From Planococcus sp. APC 4015 (lineage in GTDB: Bacteria > Actinomycetota > Actinomycetes > Actinomycetales > Microbacteriaceae), in NCBI GenBank assembly GCA_030407505.1, contig JASDDH010000001.1, positions 206,341-270,340 on the forward strand: a DNA stretch of 64,000 nt, written 5' to 3'. Below the pieces are notes generated by a model that was not told the origin of the DNA, ran no database searches, and saw only the letters and a list, made by a program, of their open reading frames with translations. Positions 22,926 through 31,616 of this stretch are shown here, piece after piece; the first letter of the stretch is position 1; each line of letters begins with the position of its first letter. The translations under genes and the position numbers were made by a program.

Positions 22926-23996
22926 GTGAAGTTGCACAGCCCGTTTCGCACGGCTCTGGTCGCCACCCTCGGCGTCGGTCTCGGACTCATGCTCATCGGC
23001 AGCATCGAGAGCCTCTCGACGATCCTCCTGTACGTCGGCACGGCACTGTTCCTGTCGCTCGGCCTCGACCCCATCGTGCGGTGGATCGAGCGACGCGGAC
23101 TCCCCCGCTGGGCGGCCGTGCTCATCACGATCCTCGCCGTGCTCGCCGCGTTCGCGGGGATCATCCTGATGATCGTGCCGATCATCGTGGCCCAGGTCTC
23201 GCAGCTCATCGCCACCGTCCAGTCCCTGTTCGACACGGGGACGTGGGCCCCGGTCGACGACCTCCGCCAGTGGCTCAAGGACACCTTCCCCCTCCTCCTG
23301 GTCGACGACGTCTTCACGTACATCCAGGAGTGGCTCGCGACGTTGGACTACGGAGCGATCGGCGGCTCGATCGGCGAGAGCCTGCTCGTGATCGGCGGGG
23401 CGATCCTGGCGGGACTCGCCGGCGCCTTCATCGTCCTCATCCTCACGATCTACTTCACGGCGTCCACCCCGAGCCTCAAGCGCGCGGTCTACCAGCTCGT
23501 GCCGGCATCCAAGCGGGAGCGGTTCATCGACATCGGCGAGCAGATCACCGCGTCCGTCGGCTTCTTCGTCATCGGTCAGCTGACCCTCGGTGTCACCAAC
23601 GGCGTGCTGAGCTTCATCTTCCTGAGCATCATCCAGGCGCCGTTCGCCGCGGTGCTCGCCGTCATCGCGTTCTTCGGGTCGATCATCCCGCTCGTGGGAA
23701 CGCTCACCGGATCGACGATCATCGTGCTGACGTGCCTGATCCCGGGCCTCGGTTCGCCTCAGACGGCGTTGGTCGCGGCGATCTACTACCTGATCTACAT
23801 GCAGATCGAGGCGTACATCCTCTCGCCGCGCATCATGAGCCGGGCGGTGTCGGTGCCCGGCGCCGTCGTGGTGATCGCCGCCCTCGCGGGCGGCTCGCTC
23901 CTCGGCCTGCTCGGCGCGCTCGTGGCGATCCCGGTCGCTGCGAGCATCCTGATCATCTACCGGCAGGTCGTCATCCCGCGGATGAACGAGCGGTAG
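22926..23996 (+). CDS. AI-2E family transporter
   Basis: A 356-residue polytopic membrane protein of the AI-2E (PF01594, UPF0118) family, with eight or so hydrophobic segments, a cytoplasmic stretch after the second pair (residues 80-150), and the signature GxxxFxxxG-like C-terminal half including SIIPLVGTLTG. Family members are proposed to export small molecules or to be Na+/H+ antiporters; the substrate cannot be inferred. GTG 22926 has GGAGG upstream. Its stop abuts the stop of a convergent gene with no spacer. Confidence 0.88.
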   Translation: MKLHSPFRTALVATLGVGLGLMLIGSIESLSTILLYVGTALFLSLGLDPIVRWIERRGLPRWAAVLITILAVLAAFAGIILMIVPIIVAQVSQLIATVQSLFDTGTWAPVDDLRQWLKDTFPLLLVDDVFTYIQEWLATLDYGAIGGSIGESLLVIGGAILAGLAGAFIVLILTIYFTASTPSLKRAVYQLVPASKRERFIDIGEQITASVGFFVIGQLTLGVTNGVLSFIFLSIIQAPFAAVLAVIAFFGSIIPLVGTLTGSTIIVLTCLIPGLGSPQTALVAAIYYLIYMQIEAYILSPRIMSRAVSVPGAVVVIAALAGGSLLGLLGALVAIPVAASILIIYRQVVIPRMNER

Positions 23997-24716
23997 TCAG
24001 ACCTCGGGGCCGTCCCACACATCGGGAAGCGGAAGCGCGTCGGGGTTCACCGCGGCGACGATCTCGGTGAGCACACGGCGGGTCTGGTTCTCGCCGACCC
24101 ACAGGTGCTTGCCGCCCTCGACGGGGATGAGCACGGCGTCGGGAACGCCGGCGAATCGGGCCGCCGCGGCATCCGGTCTCAGATAGTCGTCGAGCTCGGG
24201 GATCAGGGCGATCAGACGACGAGGATCGCCCGACCACGCCGCGACCTCGTCGGGCGTCGCACGGTGCAGCGGCGGCGAGAGCAGGATCGCGCCCTCGACA
24301 TCGTGATCACGGCCGTACTTGAGTGCCAGCTCGGTTCCGAAGGACCACCCGACGAGCCACGGACGCGGCAGCCCCCGGTCGGTCACGAAGCGCATCGCCG
24401 CGGCGACGTCGAACGCCTCTGCGGCGCCGCCGTCGAAGGTGCCGTCGCTCGTGCCCCTGGTCGACGTCGTGCCCCGGGTGTTGAACCGCAGGACGGCGAG
24501 ATCGGCCAGAGCGGGGAGCCGCCCGGCCGCCTTGCGCAGGATGTGCGAGTCCATGAATCCGCCGGCGGTCGGCAGCGGATGCAGGGTCACGAGCGTCGCG
24601 ACGGGATCCTTCTCGAGCGGCAGGGCCAGCTCACCGACGAGGGTGAGTCCGTCGAGGGTCTCGAGCTCGATGTCCTCCCGGCGGGCGGGGAGCAGAACGG
24701 GTCCACGGATCTCCAT
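23997..24716 (-). CDS. Alpha/beta hydrolase
   Basis: A 239-residue alpha/beta hydrolase of the short 'dienelactone hydrolase-like' type. The nucleophile elbow is GWSFGTE, preceded by VTLHPLPTAGG and LRFNTRGTTS oxyanion-side motifs; the Asp and His of the triad are likely in the IPVEGGKHLW region. The substrate is unknown. ATG 24716 follows the upstream stop by one base (TGACATG), so it is coupled to the zinc-ribbon gene. Confidence 0.82.
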   Translation of the reverse strand: MEIRGPVLLPARREDIELETLDGLTLVGELALPLEKDPVATLVTLHPLPTAGGFMDSHILRKAAGRLPALADLAVLRFNTRGTTSTRGTSDGTFDGGAAEAFDVAAAMRFVTDRGLPRPWLVGWSFGTELALKYGRDHDVEGAILLSPPLHRATPDEVAAWSGDPRRLIALIPELDDYLRPDAAAARFAGVPDAVLIPVEGGKHLWVGENQTRRVLTEIVAAVNPDALPLPDVWDGPEV

Positions 24717-24717
24717 G

Positions 24718-25005
24718 TCAGCTGATCCTCCAGCAGGATTCATGCCAGTGACGGCGGGCGGCGAGGTCGGCGGTGTCGCCCAGCACTCCGTCTGCGCGCC
24801 AGGTGACGACGTGGGCGACCCCGACCCCCACCTCGCGGCCGCAGCCCGGGCAGGTGTAGGCCTTCACCGCTTGGACGCTCGAGACCGGTTGCACCGTCCA
24901 CTGCGTCCCCCGGCGGACCTCGACGCGCTTCCAGCCGGCGAGGAGCCGATCGAAGGACTCGTCGCTGTGGGAGCCGTCGCGGCGACGGCGGGATGACCTG
25001 GGCAT
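24718..25005 (-). CDS. Small zinc-ribbon-like protein
   Basis: A 95-residue protein with a basic N-terminus (RSSRRRRDGS), then CPGC near residues 52-55 and HWHESCW near residues 86-92. The four potential ligands C..C and H/C in a compact fold suggest one metal site. Homologues are common in actinobacteria and are often labelled ATP/GTP-binding, but no P-loop is present here. The function is unknown. It lies 1 base before the hydrolase start and 10 bases after the upstream gene. Confidence 0.75.
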   Translation of the reverse strand: MPRSSRRRRDGSHSDESFDRLLAGWKRVEVRRGTQWTVQPVSSVQAVKAYTCPGCGREVGVGVAHVVTWRADGVLGDTADLAARRHWHESCWRIS

Positions 25006-25015
25006 CGGAGAGCGG

Positions 25016-25738
25016 CTACCACCAGTGGTTGGAGGTCCAGAAGGCGTAGGCGCCGGCCCAGCTTCCGTACCGCCCGTTGGCGTAGCCGTTGGCCCACGTG
25101 AGGTTCACGACGGGGTCGTAGGCGTTGGGCAGCTTGCTGCAGGGGTAGACCTGCACGAGACCGCACGCGCCCGACGAGCGGTTCGTCGCGTTGGGGTTCC
25201 AGCCGCTTTCCTTGCTGATGATGTAGTCGACGTAGCCCCAGTCCGACTCGGGGATGCCCGCCGCCGACATCCACTCGGCGGGGGAACCGCCGCCGCTGTA
25301 CGGAGCGGGAGCTGCGCGGGGTGCGGTCGCACCCGTCGCGGCCTTCGCCTTGGCGGTGGGCGTCGGAGTCGGAGTGGGCTTCGGTGTGACGTACACCGAG
25401 TAGCTGTCGCGACCGAGGTCGAGCAGACCTTCGGCTTCGGCGGCACCACCCGTCATCGCACCCTGATAGGTCTGCACGTGCTCGAGGGAGCTGGCGAACA
25501 GCGACTCGCGCTCCTGCGCGTTGGCTTCCGAGATCGCCATGCCCGTCGGCCCGGCGTAGGCGGCGACGAACCCGACCGCGGCGAAGGCGGCGAAGACGCC
25601 GAGCACTCCTCTGCGACGCGACCACCGGGTGGCCGAGGCGCGACCCGTGCGCGGGGGCGGAGGGGTGACATTCTCGAGCGGCACGACATCGGACCGGCGC
25701 GAGCGCCGTACGGGAGTCATGTCGTTGCCGGGAGTCAC
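25016..25738 (-). CDS. Membrane-anchored lytic transglycosylase-like protein
   Basis: A 240-residue protein with an N-terminal cytoplasmic basic segment, one membrane span at about residues 46-65 (VLGVFAAFAAVGFVAAY), a PT-rich spacer (TPKPTPTPTPTAK), and a C-terminal SLT-like domain: YIISKESGWNPNATN with the likely catalytic Glu, then SGACGLVQVYPCSK and WANGYANGRYGSW. It would act on peptidoglycan outside the membrane. The start is GTG 25738, 10 bases after TAGACT; ATG 25720 is an alternative. Confidence 0.82.
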   Translation of the reverse strand: MTPGNDMTPVRRSRRSDVVPLENVTPPPPRTGRASATRWSRRRGVLGVFAAFAAVGFVAAYAGPTGMAISEANAQERESLFASSLEHVQTYQGAMTGGAAEAEGLLDLGRDSYSVYVTPKPTPTPTPTAKAKAATGATAPRAAPAPYSGGGSPAEWMSAAGIPESDWGYVDYIISKESGWNPNATNRSSGACGLVQVYPCSKLPNAYDPVVNLTWANGYANGRYGSWAGAYAFWTSNHWW

Positions 25739-25810
25739 AGTGGGCCCGAGTCTACCGACCGGTCACGGCGGATGCCATCCGGGCCGATCCGGCGCTCGAT
25801 GAGCGTTCTC

Positions 25811-26377
25811 TCACGTGACGGCGAGCATGACCTCGACGACGGCGTCGAGCACGGCATCCACCTGCACTTCGCGGTAGCCGCCGCGCTGCATCCGGAATGC
25901 GACGGACCGCACCTGCTCGGGCGTCACCGCCTCGCCGGTCTCGAGGTACCGCGCGATCTTGTCGGCGACGATGTCGACCTCGTCGATGCGGTAGCCGTAG
26001 CGCAGTGAGCTCACCGTCGCGAAGCGGCGGCCACGGGGGCGCGACAGTCGGTCCAGCACCACCTGCGCGGTCTCGCGGGCGTGGTCGACCCAGAGTTCGG
26101 CGCCGACCCGCGCCACCGCCTCTTCGCGCTCGCGCGTGGCGAAGGCGTCTTCGATGCGGCCGAGAGCGGTGTCGACGGCGGCGATCGAGTAGCCGTGACG
26201 AACGAGCGGGAACGCCACCTGGCGCACCTCCGCCGCGGTCACGACGTCGTCGTCGCCGGCTTCGAACGAGCGTCGTGCACGGGCCAGGAAGGCGTCCACG
26301 GCGCGCTTCTCATAGCCCTTCGTGCGTCCACGCGCCTGGGGGAAGGCGGGTGCAGCGGTCTCTGTCGTCGTCATCAT
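25811..26377 (-). CDS. DivIVA-motif repeat protein
   Basis: A 188-residue soluble protein with four GYxxxxVD motifs, at about residues 21, 62, 128 and 167. The second and fourth belong to near-identical longer units (VRxVAFxxxRxGY). This is the DivIVA N-terminal (DivI1A) motif in tandem; no long coiled coil follows, unlike in DivIVA itself. It may bind membrane or partner proteins, but its role is unknown. ATG 26377 overlaps the cdsA stop (ATGATGA), so it is the last gene of a cdsA-led unit. Confidence 0.75.
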   Translation of the reverse strand: MMTTTETAAPAFPQARGRTKGYEKRAVDAFLARARRSFEAGDDDVVTAAEVRQVAFPLVRHGYSIAAVDTALGRIEDAFATREREEAVARVGAELWVDHARETAQVVLDRLSRPRGRRFATVSSLRYGYRIDEVDIVADKIARYLETGEAVTPEQVRSVAFRMQRGGYREVQVDAVLDAVVEVMLAVT

Positions 26378-27414
26378 GCCACCAGAGGGGTGAAGAGGTA
26401 GTACAGCGCGAGCGCGGCGGTCGCGGACGGGAGGATGGAATCGAGACGGTCCAGGACTCCCCCGTGCCCTGGGAGCCACGAGCTCATGTCCTTGATGCCG
26501 AGGTCGCGCTTGATCATCGACTCGCCGAGGTCGCCGACAGTGGCGGTGCCGAGGATCACGAGCCCGAAGACGAGCCCCATCCACCAGTCGACGCCGATCA
26601 TGAACAGACCCACGAGGACGCCGGCGCCCGCCGCGGCCGCGACGGCGCCCGCGAAGCCCTCCCACGTCTTCTTGGGGCTGATGCGCGGAGCCATCGGATG
26701 CTTGCCGAAGCTGAGACCTGCGGCATACGCGCCGATGTCGCAGACGACCGCGATGATGATGAACGCCAGCACCCACCACTCACCGCCGTCCTGGCGGAGG
26801 AGGACGAGCGCCAGGCTGGCGAAGAACGGCACGTACAGCTGGAGCAGAGCCCCGATCAGCACATCGGTGAGCACATCGCCGTACGTCCGGCCGTCATCGG
26901 CCGTCATCTGCGCGACCAGTCGCCAGATGACGACGAACGCGATCGCGACGAACACCACGATCCACAGCAGCCACGGCTCGACGAAGTAGGCCGCCAGCAT
27001 CATGAGCGTGCCGGCGACGATCTGCGGCACCATGTCGACGCGCCGGCCCGAGGCGATGAGGGCGCGACTGAACTCGAACATGCCCAGCAGCACGGCACCG
27101 AGCGCGAAGAGCACGAACGCCCACTTGAGGAACACCAGCGAGGCGATCAGCACCCCGCCGATCGCCACGCCGATCAGGGTCGCGACGATCAGGTCGCGGC
27201 CGGTGCGCTGCTTGATGCGCTCGTTGACCTCGTCGAACTCGTTGCGCGCGTGCGCCATCTGGTTCTCGAGCTCGCTGCGGGCCGCCCGCACCTGCGCCTT
27301 GAATTCCGCTCCCGGCTCGCCCGGCACGATGTCGTGGCGGTACACCGCGGGGTTGCGTCGCGTGGGCGCATCCTCGGAGGGCGGTGTCGCACCCGGCCCG
27401 GATTCATCGGCCAT
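26374..27414 (-). CDS. cdsA: Phosphatidate cytidylyltransferase
   Basis: A 346-residue CdsA. After a hydrophilic N-terminal segment of about 95 residues come multiple membrane spans, and the C-terminal signature GDLGESMIKRDLGIKD...GHGGVLDRLDS is intact. It makes CDP-diacylglycerol from phosphatidate and CTP, the precursor of acidic phospholipids. It follows frr by 8 bases and is the usual downstream neighbour in this block. Confidence 0.95.
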   Translation of the reverse strand: MADESGPGATPPSEDAPTRRNPAVYRHDIVPGEPGAEFKAQVRAARSELENQMAHARNEFDEVNERIKQRTGRDLIVATLIGVAIGGVLIASLVFLKWAFVLFALGAVLLGMFEFSRALIASGRRVDMVPQIVAGTLMMLAAYFVEPWLLWIVVFVAIAFVVIWRLVAQMTADDGRTYGDVLTDVLIGALLQLYVPFFASLALVLLRQDGGEWWVLAFIIIAVVCDIGAYAAGLSFGKHPMAPRISPKKTWEGFAGAVAAAAGAGVLVGLFMIGVDWWMGLVFGLVILGTATVGDLGESMIKRDLGIKDMSSWLPGHGGVLDRLDSILPSATAALALYYLFTPLVA

Positions 27415-27422
27415 GTCGGATC

Positions 27423-27977
27423 TCAGACCTCGAGCAGTTCGGCCTCTTTGCGCTTGAGCGCGTCGTCGATCGCGTCGACGTGGGCGCGCGTCTGCGCATC
27501 GAGCTCCTTCTCGGCCCGCACGAGCTCGTCTTCGCCGACGTCGCTCTTGAGCGCGTCGAGGTCGTCCTTGGACTTGCGACGGATGCCGCGCAGATGGACC
27601 TTGTGGTCCTCGCCCTTGGAGCGCACGAGCTTGACGTACTCCTTGCGGCGCTCAGCGGTGAGCTCGGGCATCGTCACGCGCACGATGTTGCCGTCGTTCG
27701 TCGGGTTCACGCCGAGGTTCGGAAGGTCGCGGATCGCCTGCTCGATCGCCTTCAGCGCCGACTTGTCGTAGGGCGTGACGATGAGGGTGCGCGCCTCGGG
27801 GCTGTTGATCGACGCGAGCTGCGTGAGCGGCGTCGGCGAGCCGTAGTAGTCGACGAGGATCTTCTGGAAGAGCTGCGGGTTCGCACGACCCGTCCGCACA
27901 GTCGCGAAGTCCTCCTTCGCAGCCTCGACGGCGCGGTCCATGCGCGCTCCGGCATCGGCCAAGACGTCCGCGATCAC
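27423..27977 (-). CDS. frr: Ribosome recycling factor
   Basis: A 184-residue Frr. The triple-helix domain (residues 1-30 and 105-184) and the small domain with the conserved GxAxPxLF-like segment ([12 protein letters not shown]) and [27 protein letters not shown] are clear. It splits the ribosome after termination together with EF-G. GTG 27977 is preceded by AAGGAG. A TAGACT hexamer about 30 bases upstream is a plausible -10 of its own promoter. Confidence 0.97.
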   Translation of the reverse strand: MIADVLADAGARMDRAVEAAKEDFATVRTGRANPQLFQKILVDYYGSPTPLTQLASINSPEARTLIVTPYDKSALKAIEQAIRDLPNLGVNPTNDGNIVRVTMPELTAERRKEYVKLVRSKGEDHKVHLRGIRRKSKDDLDALKSDVGEDELVRAEKELDAQTRAHVDAIDDALKRKEAELLEV

Positions 27978-28004
27978 AGTGTCTCCTTCGCGTGGGGTGG
28001 GCGG

Positions 28005-28010
28005 GGCAAG
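28005..28010 (-). promoter_or_regulatory. -10 box (TAGACT) of frr-cdsA
   Basis: TAGACT lies about 30 bases upstream of the frr GTG. Unlike in the leaderless genes, an AAGGAG ribosome binding site lies between it and the start. Confidence 0.45.
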
Positions 28011-28028
28011 TCTACCGGGGTACGTCCG

Positions 28029-28748
28029 TCACGCCGTGACGAGCGTGCCGATGGATTCTCCCAGCAGCGCACGCGTCACGTTGCCCTCGGGCTCCATGCC
28101 GAACACGCGCATGTCCATCTTGTTGTCCATGCAGAGGCTGAAAGCCGTCGAGTCGACGACCTTGAGGCCGCGCTGGAGCGCGTCGAGGTAGGTGATGCGG
28201 TCGATCTTGGTCGCCGAGGCGTCCTTCTTCGGGTCCGCGGTGTACACCCCGTCGACGCCGTTCTTGGCCACGAGCACCTCCTGCGCGTCGATCTCGAGTG
28301 CACGCTGGGCCGCGACGGTGTCGGTCGAGAAGTAGGGCAGTCCTGCGCCGGCGCCGAAGATCACCACACGACCCTTCTCCATGTGCCGTTCGGCCCGGCG
28401 AGGGATGTAGGGCTCGGCGACCTGCGTCATCGAGATGGCCGACTGGACGCGTGTCGCCGCACCGGCCTGCTCGAGGAAGTCCTGCAGCGCGAGCGCATTC
28501 ATGACGGTGCCGAGCATCCCCATGTAGTCGGCGCGGCCCCGGTCCATACCGCGCTGGCTGAGCTCGGCGCCGCGGAAGAAGTTGCCGCCGCCCACGACGA
28601 CGGCGATCTCGACGCGGTCCACCGCCGCAGCGATCTCCCGGGCGACCTGGCTGACGACGTCGGGGTTCACTCCCAGTTGACCTCCGCCGAATGCTTCGCC
28701 CGACAGCTTCAGGAGGACGCGCCGGCGCCCCGTGGCTTCATCGATCAC
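28029..28748 (-). CDS. pyrH: UMP kinase
   Basis: A 239-residue PyrH of the amino-acid kinase fold, with the (R)[13 protein letters not shown]-terminal motif, [10 protein letters not shown], and [17 protein letters not shown] near the C-terminus. It phosphorylates UMP to UDP in pyrimidine nucleotide synthesis. GTG 28748 has GAGAGGA upstream, within a 97-base gap that also holds the tsf terminator. It is transcribed just before frr. Confidence 0.96.
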   Translation of the reverse strand: MIDEATGRRRVLLKLSGEAFGGGQLGVNPDVVSQVAREIAAAVDRVEIAVVVGGGNFFRGAELSQRGMDRGRADYMGMLGTVMNALALQDFLEQAGAATRVQSAISMTQVAEPYIPRRAERHMEKGRVVIFGAGAGLPYFSTDTVAAQRALEIDAQEVLVAKNGVDGVYTADPKKDASATKIDRITYLDALQRGLKVVDSTAFSLCMDNKMDMRVFGMEPEGNVTRALLGESIGTLVTA

Positions 28749-28806
28749 TGTGTTCCTCTCGCCGTACTACAAACTACCTCGCGACCCTGTGCCGCAGGCA
28801 TGGAAA

Positions 28807-28836
28807 GGGGCCCGCATCACGTTCGATGCGGGCCCC
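28807..28836 (-). terminator. Rho-independent terminator after tsf
   Basis: A perfect 11-bp stem (GGGGCCCGCAT / ATGCGGGCCCC) with an 8-base loop, starting 10 bases after the tsf stop and followed on the minus strand by TTTCC. It would end the rpsB-tsf transcript before pyrH. Confidence 0.9.
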
Positions 28837-28845
28837 CGGGTGCTG

Positions 28846-29673
28846 TTACGCGCCGACCTTGAAGCGGGCGAAGCCGGTCAGGGTGAGACCGGCATCCTGT
28901 GCCACCTTCGCGACGGACAGCTTGTTGTCCTTCGCGTAGTCCTGGTCCAGCAGCGCGACCTGCTTGAAGAACGCGTTGACGCGGCCCTCGACGATCTTGG
29001 GCAGGGCCGCCTCGGGCTTGCCCTCGTTGCGCGAGATCTCGGTCACGATGTCGCGTTCCTTGGCGACGTCGGCCTCGGGGACCTCGTCGCGGCTCAGGTA
29101 GGAGGGGTTCGCGAACGAGATGTGCTGAGCGAGGCTCCGCGCCGTCTCGGCATCGTCGCCCGAGTAGGCGAGCACGACGCCCACCTGCGGGGGCAGGTCC
29201 TTGCTGGTCTTGTGCAGGTAGACCTCGAAGTGGTCTCCCGTCAGCGTACGCACGCGGCGCAGCTCGACCTTCTCGCCGATGATGGCGGCCTCGTCGTCGA
29301 TCACCTGGGCGACGGTCTGTCCGCCGACCGGTGCGGCCAGGGCGGCCTCGACCGAGTCCGCGCCGACCGCGGCCGCCGCGTCGGCGACCTTGTCGGCGAG
29401 AGAGATGAAGCGGTCGTTCTTGGCGACGAAGTCGGTCTCGCAGGCGAGCTCGATGAGCGTCACCTTGCCGTCCTGCTCGCGAGCGGCCACGAGGCCCTCG
29501 CTGGTGGAACGGTCGGCGCGCTTGGCGTTGCCCTTCGCACCCTTCAGACGCAGGATCTCGACGGCCTTCTCGACGTCTCCGTCGGCCTCCTCGAGAGCCT
29601 TCTTGGTGTCGACCATGCCGGTGCCGAGCTGCTCGCGCAGCGCCTTGATGTCGGCGATCGTGAAGTTTGCCAT
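28846..29673 (-). CDS. tsf: Elongation factor Ts
   Basis: A 275-residue EF-Ts. The N-terminal module (MANFTIADIKALREQLGTGM ... KKALEEADGDVEKAVEIL) and the TDFVAKNDRF core motif, where it inserts into EF-Tu, are present, followed by the dimerisation region. It recycles EF-Tu-GDP to EF-Tu-GTP. ATG 29673 has a GGAG upstream. It is separated from rpsB by a strong hairpin and probably receives read-through transcription. Confidence 0.97.
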   Translation of the reverse strand: MANFTIADIKALREQLGTGMVDTKKALEEADGDVEKAVEILRLKGAKGNAKRADRSTSEGLVAAREQDGKVTLIELACETDFVAKNDRFISLADKVADAAAAVGADSVEAALAAPVGGQTVAQVIDDEAAIIGEKVELRRVRTLTGDHFEVYLHKTSKDLPPQVGVVLAYSGDDAETARSLAQHISFANPSYLSRDEVPEADVAKERDIVTEISRNEGKPEAALPKIVEGRVNAFFKQVALLDQDYAKDNKLSVAKVAQDAGLTLTGFARFKVGA

Positions 29674-29711
29674 GAGTGGCGGCTCCTTGATTGTGGTGTT
29701 GTCGTGGGAGA

Positions 29712-29751
29712 CCTCGGCCGGGCGGCGCTCGATGGCGTCACCCGGCCGAGG
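29712..29751 (-). terminator. Hairpin between rpsB and tsf
   Basis: A perfect 11-bp stem, CCTCGGCCGGG / CCCGGCCGAGG, with an 18-base loop and no U-run on the minus strand. It may act as a partial terminator or processing site that sets the ratio of S2 to EF-Ts. Confidence 0.6.
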
Positions 29752-29773
29752 CGGATGGTTCTGCGGGTGCTGC

Positions 29774-30757
29774 CTACTTGGCAGCGGCCTCGGCGTCTGC
29801 GACCTCGGCGACGGGCTCGTCGGCTGCGGCGGCGATCGCCTCGTCGTGTGACTCGGCACCGGCGGCGTCATCAGACGTCTCGGCGGCGGCTTCGCCCTCG
29901 ACGGACTGCTCGGCGCCTTCTGCCTCGGCCAGGTCGGCCTCGGCGATGGCCTCGTCGGCGACCTTCTCGGTCTCAGCGGAGGACTGCTCCGGAGCGCCCT
30001 CTTCGAGGAGCTCGCGCTCCCAGTCGGCGAGCGGCTCAGCGGCTTCGGCCGACTCGTCGGTCGGGTTGTGACGCTGGATGAGACCCTCGGCGGCGGCGTC
30101 GGCGATCACCTTGGTGAGCAGGCCCACCGAGCGGATCGCGTCGTCGTTGCCCGGGATCGGGAACTGAAACTCGTCGGGGTCGGCGTTCGTGTCGAGGATG
30201 CCGATGACGGGGATGCCGAGCTTCGTGGCCTCGTTGACCGCGAGGTGCTCGCGCTTGGCGTCGATCACCCAGATCGCCGACGGCGTCTTGGTGAGGTTGC
30301 GGATCCCGCCGAGCGACTTGTGCAGCTTGTCGAGCTCGCGCTTCTTCAGCAGGAGCTCCTTCTTGGTGAAGCCGCTGTTCGCCGGGGTCTCGAAGTCGAG
30401 CTCCTCGAGCTCCTTCATGCGGGCCAGACGCTTGGAGATGGTCTGGAAGTTGGTCAGCAGACCACCGAGCCAGCGCTGGTTGACATAGGGCTGGCCGACG
30501 CGCGTCGCCTGCTCGGCGATGACTTCCTGGGCCTGCTTCTTCGTGCCGACGAAGAGCACCGTGCCGCCGCGGGCGACCGTCTCCTTGACGAACTCGTACG
30601 CCTTGTCGATGTACGTCAGCGACTGCTGGAGGTCGATGATGTGGATGCCGGAGCGCTCGGTGAGGATGAAGCGCTTGACTTTCGGGTTCCACCGGCGGGT
30701 CTGGTGCCCGAAGTGGACGCCGCTGTCGAGCAGCTGGCGAATGGTGACGACGGCCAT
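29774..30757 (-). CDS. rpsB: 30S ribosomal protein S2
   Basis: A 327-residue S2. The core to about residue 235 is standard ([51 protein letters not shown]). It is followed by a tail of about 90 residues made mostly of Ala, Glu and Asp, absent in most S2 proteins but common in actinobacteria. ATG 30757 has a GGAG site. A long leader lies upstream. Confidence 0.97.
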   Translation of the reverse strand: MAVVTIRQLLDSGVHFGHQTRRWNPKVKRFILTERSGIHIIDLQQSLTYIDKAYEFVKETVARGGTVLFVGTKKQAQEVIAEQATRVGQPYVNQRWLGGLLTNFQTISKRLARMKELEELDFETPANSGFTKKELLLKKRELDKLHKSLGGIRNLTKTPSAIWVIDAKREHLAVNEATKLGIPVIGILDTNADPDEFQFPIPGNDDAIRSVGLLTKVIADAAAEGLIQRHNPTDESAEAAEPLADWERELLEEGAPEQSSAETEKVADEAIAEADLAEAEGAEQSVEGEAAAETSDDAAGAESHDEAIAAAADEPVAEVADAEAAAK

Positions 30758-30962
30758 GGCCGTTCTCCTGTTCCGGCGCGTGGACGCGCCTCTTGCGGTT
30801 GTTCGCGACGACCGATGCGGCCGACGAGCCTGGTGCCCGGCACACTCCCGCTCTCTTGCGAGAGACCGTCGGGAGGGGGATGCCGCCGTGCGATGTTCCG
30901 GAGAACCGCACCACTGTGGGCACGCGGAGTCACCTCGACGAGCGAGATGCCCTCCCAGTGTA
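30758..30962 (-). promoter_or_regulatory. rpsB promoter and structured 5' leader
   Basis: A TACACT -10 box at 30957-30962 would give a leader of about 190 bases. In it the segment 30845-30875 folds as two stacked stems: CTCCCG with CGGGAG, and CTCTC with GAGAG around a 4-base loop. Such a leader is a candidate site for S2 autoregulation. The remaining bases to 31062 hold nothing I can identify and form the promoter side of the M23-like gene. Confidence 0.45.
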
Positions 30963-31062
30963 TCAGGGGCCGGCTCCTCCCCAGCGTTCCCGTCGACGCG
31001 CCGATCCCCCGTGGACACGCGTCGGGGCGAAGAGCCGAACCGGGCCGGCGGATGCTCGTCCG

Positions 31063-31602
31063 ATGACTGCGAAGACGGATGCCGTGCGCCCTGCCACCAC
31101 GCTCCTCCTGCTTCTCCTCTGCGTCCTCGTCCTCGTCACCGCGAGCCTGGGCGTGCCGCCGGCGGGTGCCGTGACAGCGTCGCCGGCGCTGGACGATCGC
31201 GGCTGGATGTGGCCGGTCTCCTCGTTCCGCCTCCATCGGCCCTACCAGGCGCCGCCGAACGAGTACGGACCCGGCCACCGCGGCGTCGACGTGCTGCCGT
31301 CGGCCGGCGAGCTCATCCGCGCGCCGGCCGACGGCGTCGTCGCGTTCGCGGGCGCCGTGGCAGGGAGGGAGCTCGTGACGATCGACCACGGCGACGGGCT
31401 GGTCACGACCCTGGAGCCCGTCGCAGCGACGGTGGAGAAGGGCGCCGCAGTGGCCCGCGGCGCGACGGTGGGCACCGTGGGGTTCGGCGGACACGCCGAC
31501 CCCGGGACCCTGCACTTCGGGGTGCGGCTGCACGGCGAGTACATCAATCCGATGCTGCTGCTCGGCGGAGTCCCGCGAGCCGTTCTGCTGCCCTGCTGCT
31601 GA
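31063..31602 (+). CDS. M23-family (LytM-like) protein, catalytic His missing
   Basis: A 179-residue secreted or membrane-anchored protein. It has an N-terminal signal/anchor segment (about residues 12-36) and an M23 domain from residue 45. H72 and D76 (GHRGVD) and H151 (LHF) are present, but the first His of the HxH motif is replaced by T149 (GTLHF). This suggests a degenerate member that regulates rather than cuts peptidoglycan. ATG 31063 fits the signal peptide. It is divergent from rpsB, as in many actinobacteria. Confidence 0.88.
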   Translation: MTAKTDAVRPATTLLLLLLCVLVLVTASLGVPPAGAVTASPALDDRGWMWPVSSFRLHRPYQAPPNEYGPGHRGVDVLPSAGELIRAPADGVVAFAGAVAGRELVTIDHGDGLVTTLEPVAATVEKGAAVARGATVGTVGFGGHADPGTLHFGVRLHGEYINPMLLLGGVPRAVLLPCC

Positions 31603-31616
31603 GCCTGCCGTCAGGC
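31603..31616. terminator. Short hairpin between convergent genes
   Basis: GCCTG and CAGGC form a 5-bp stem with a CCGT loop, overlapping the stop of xerC and lying just after the M23-like gene. It might end transcription from both sides. Confidence 0.4.

Noticed and set aside
30793..31062. N-terminal extension of the M23-like protein
   Set aside because: It would put about 90 unrelated residues before a clear signal peptide that begins at ATG 31063.
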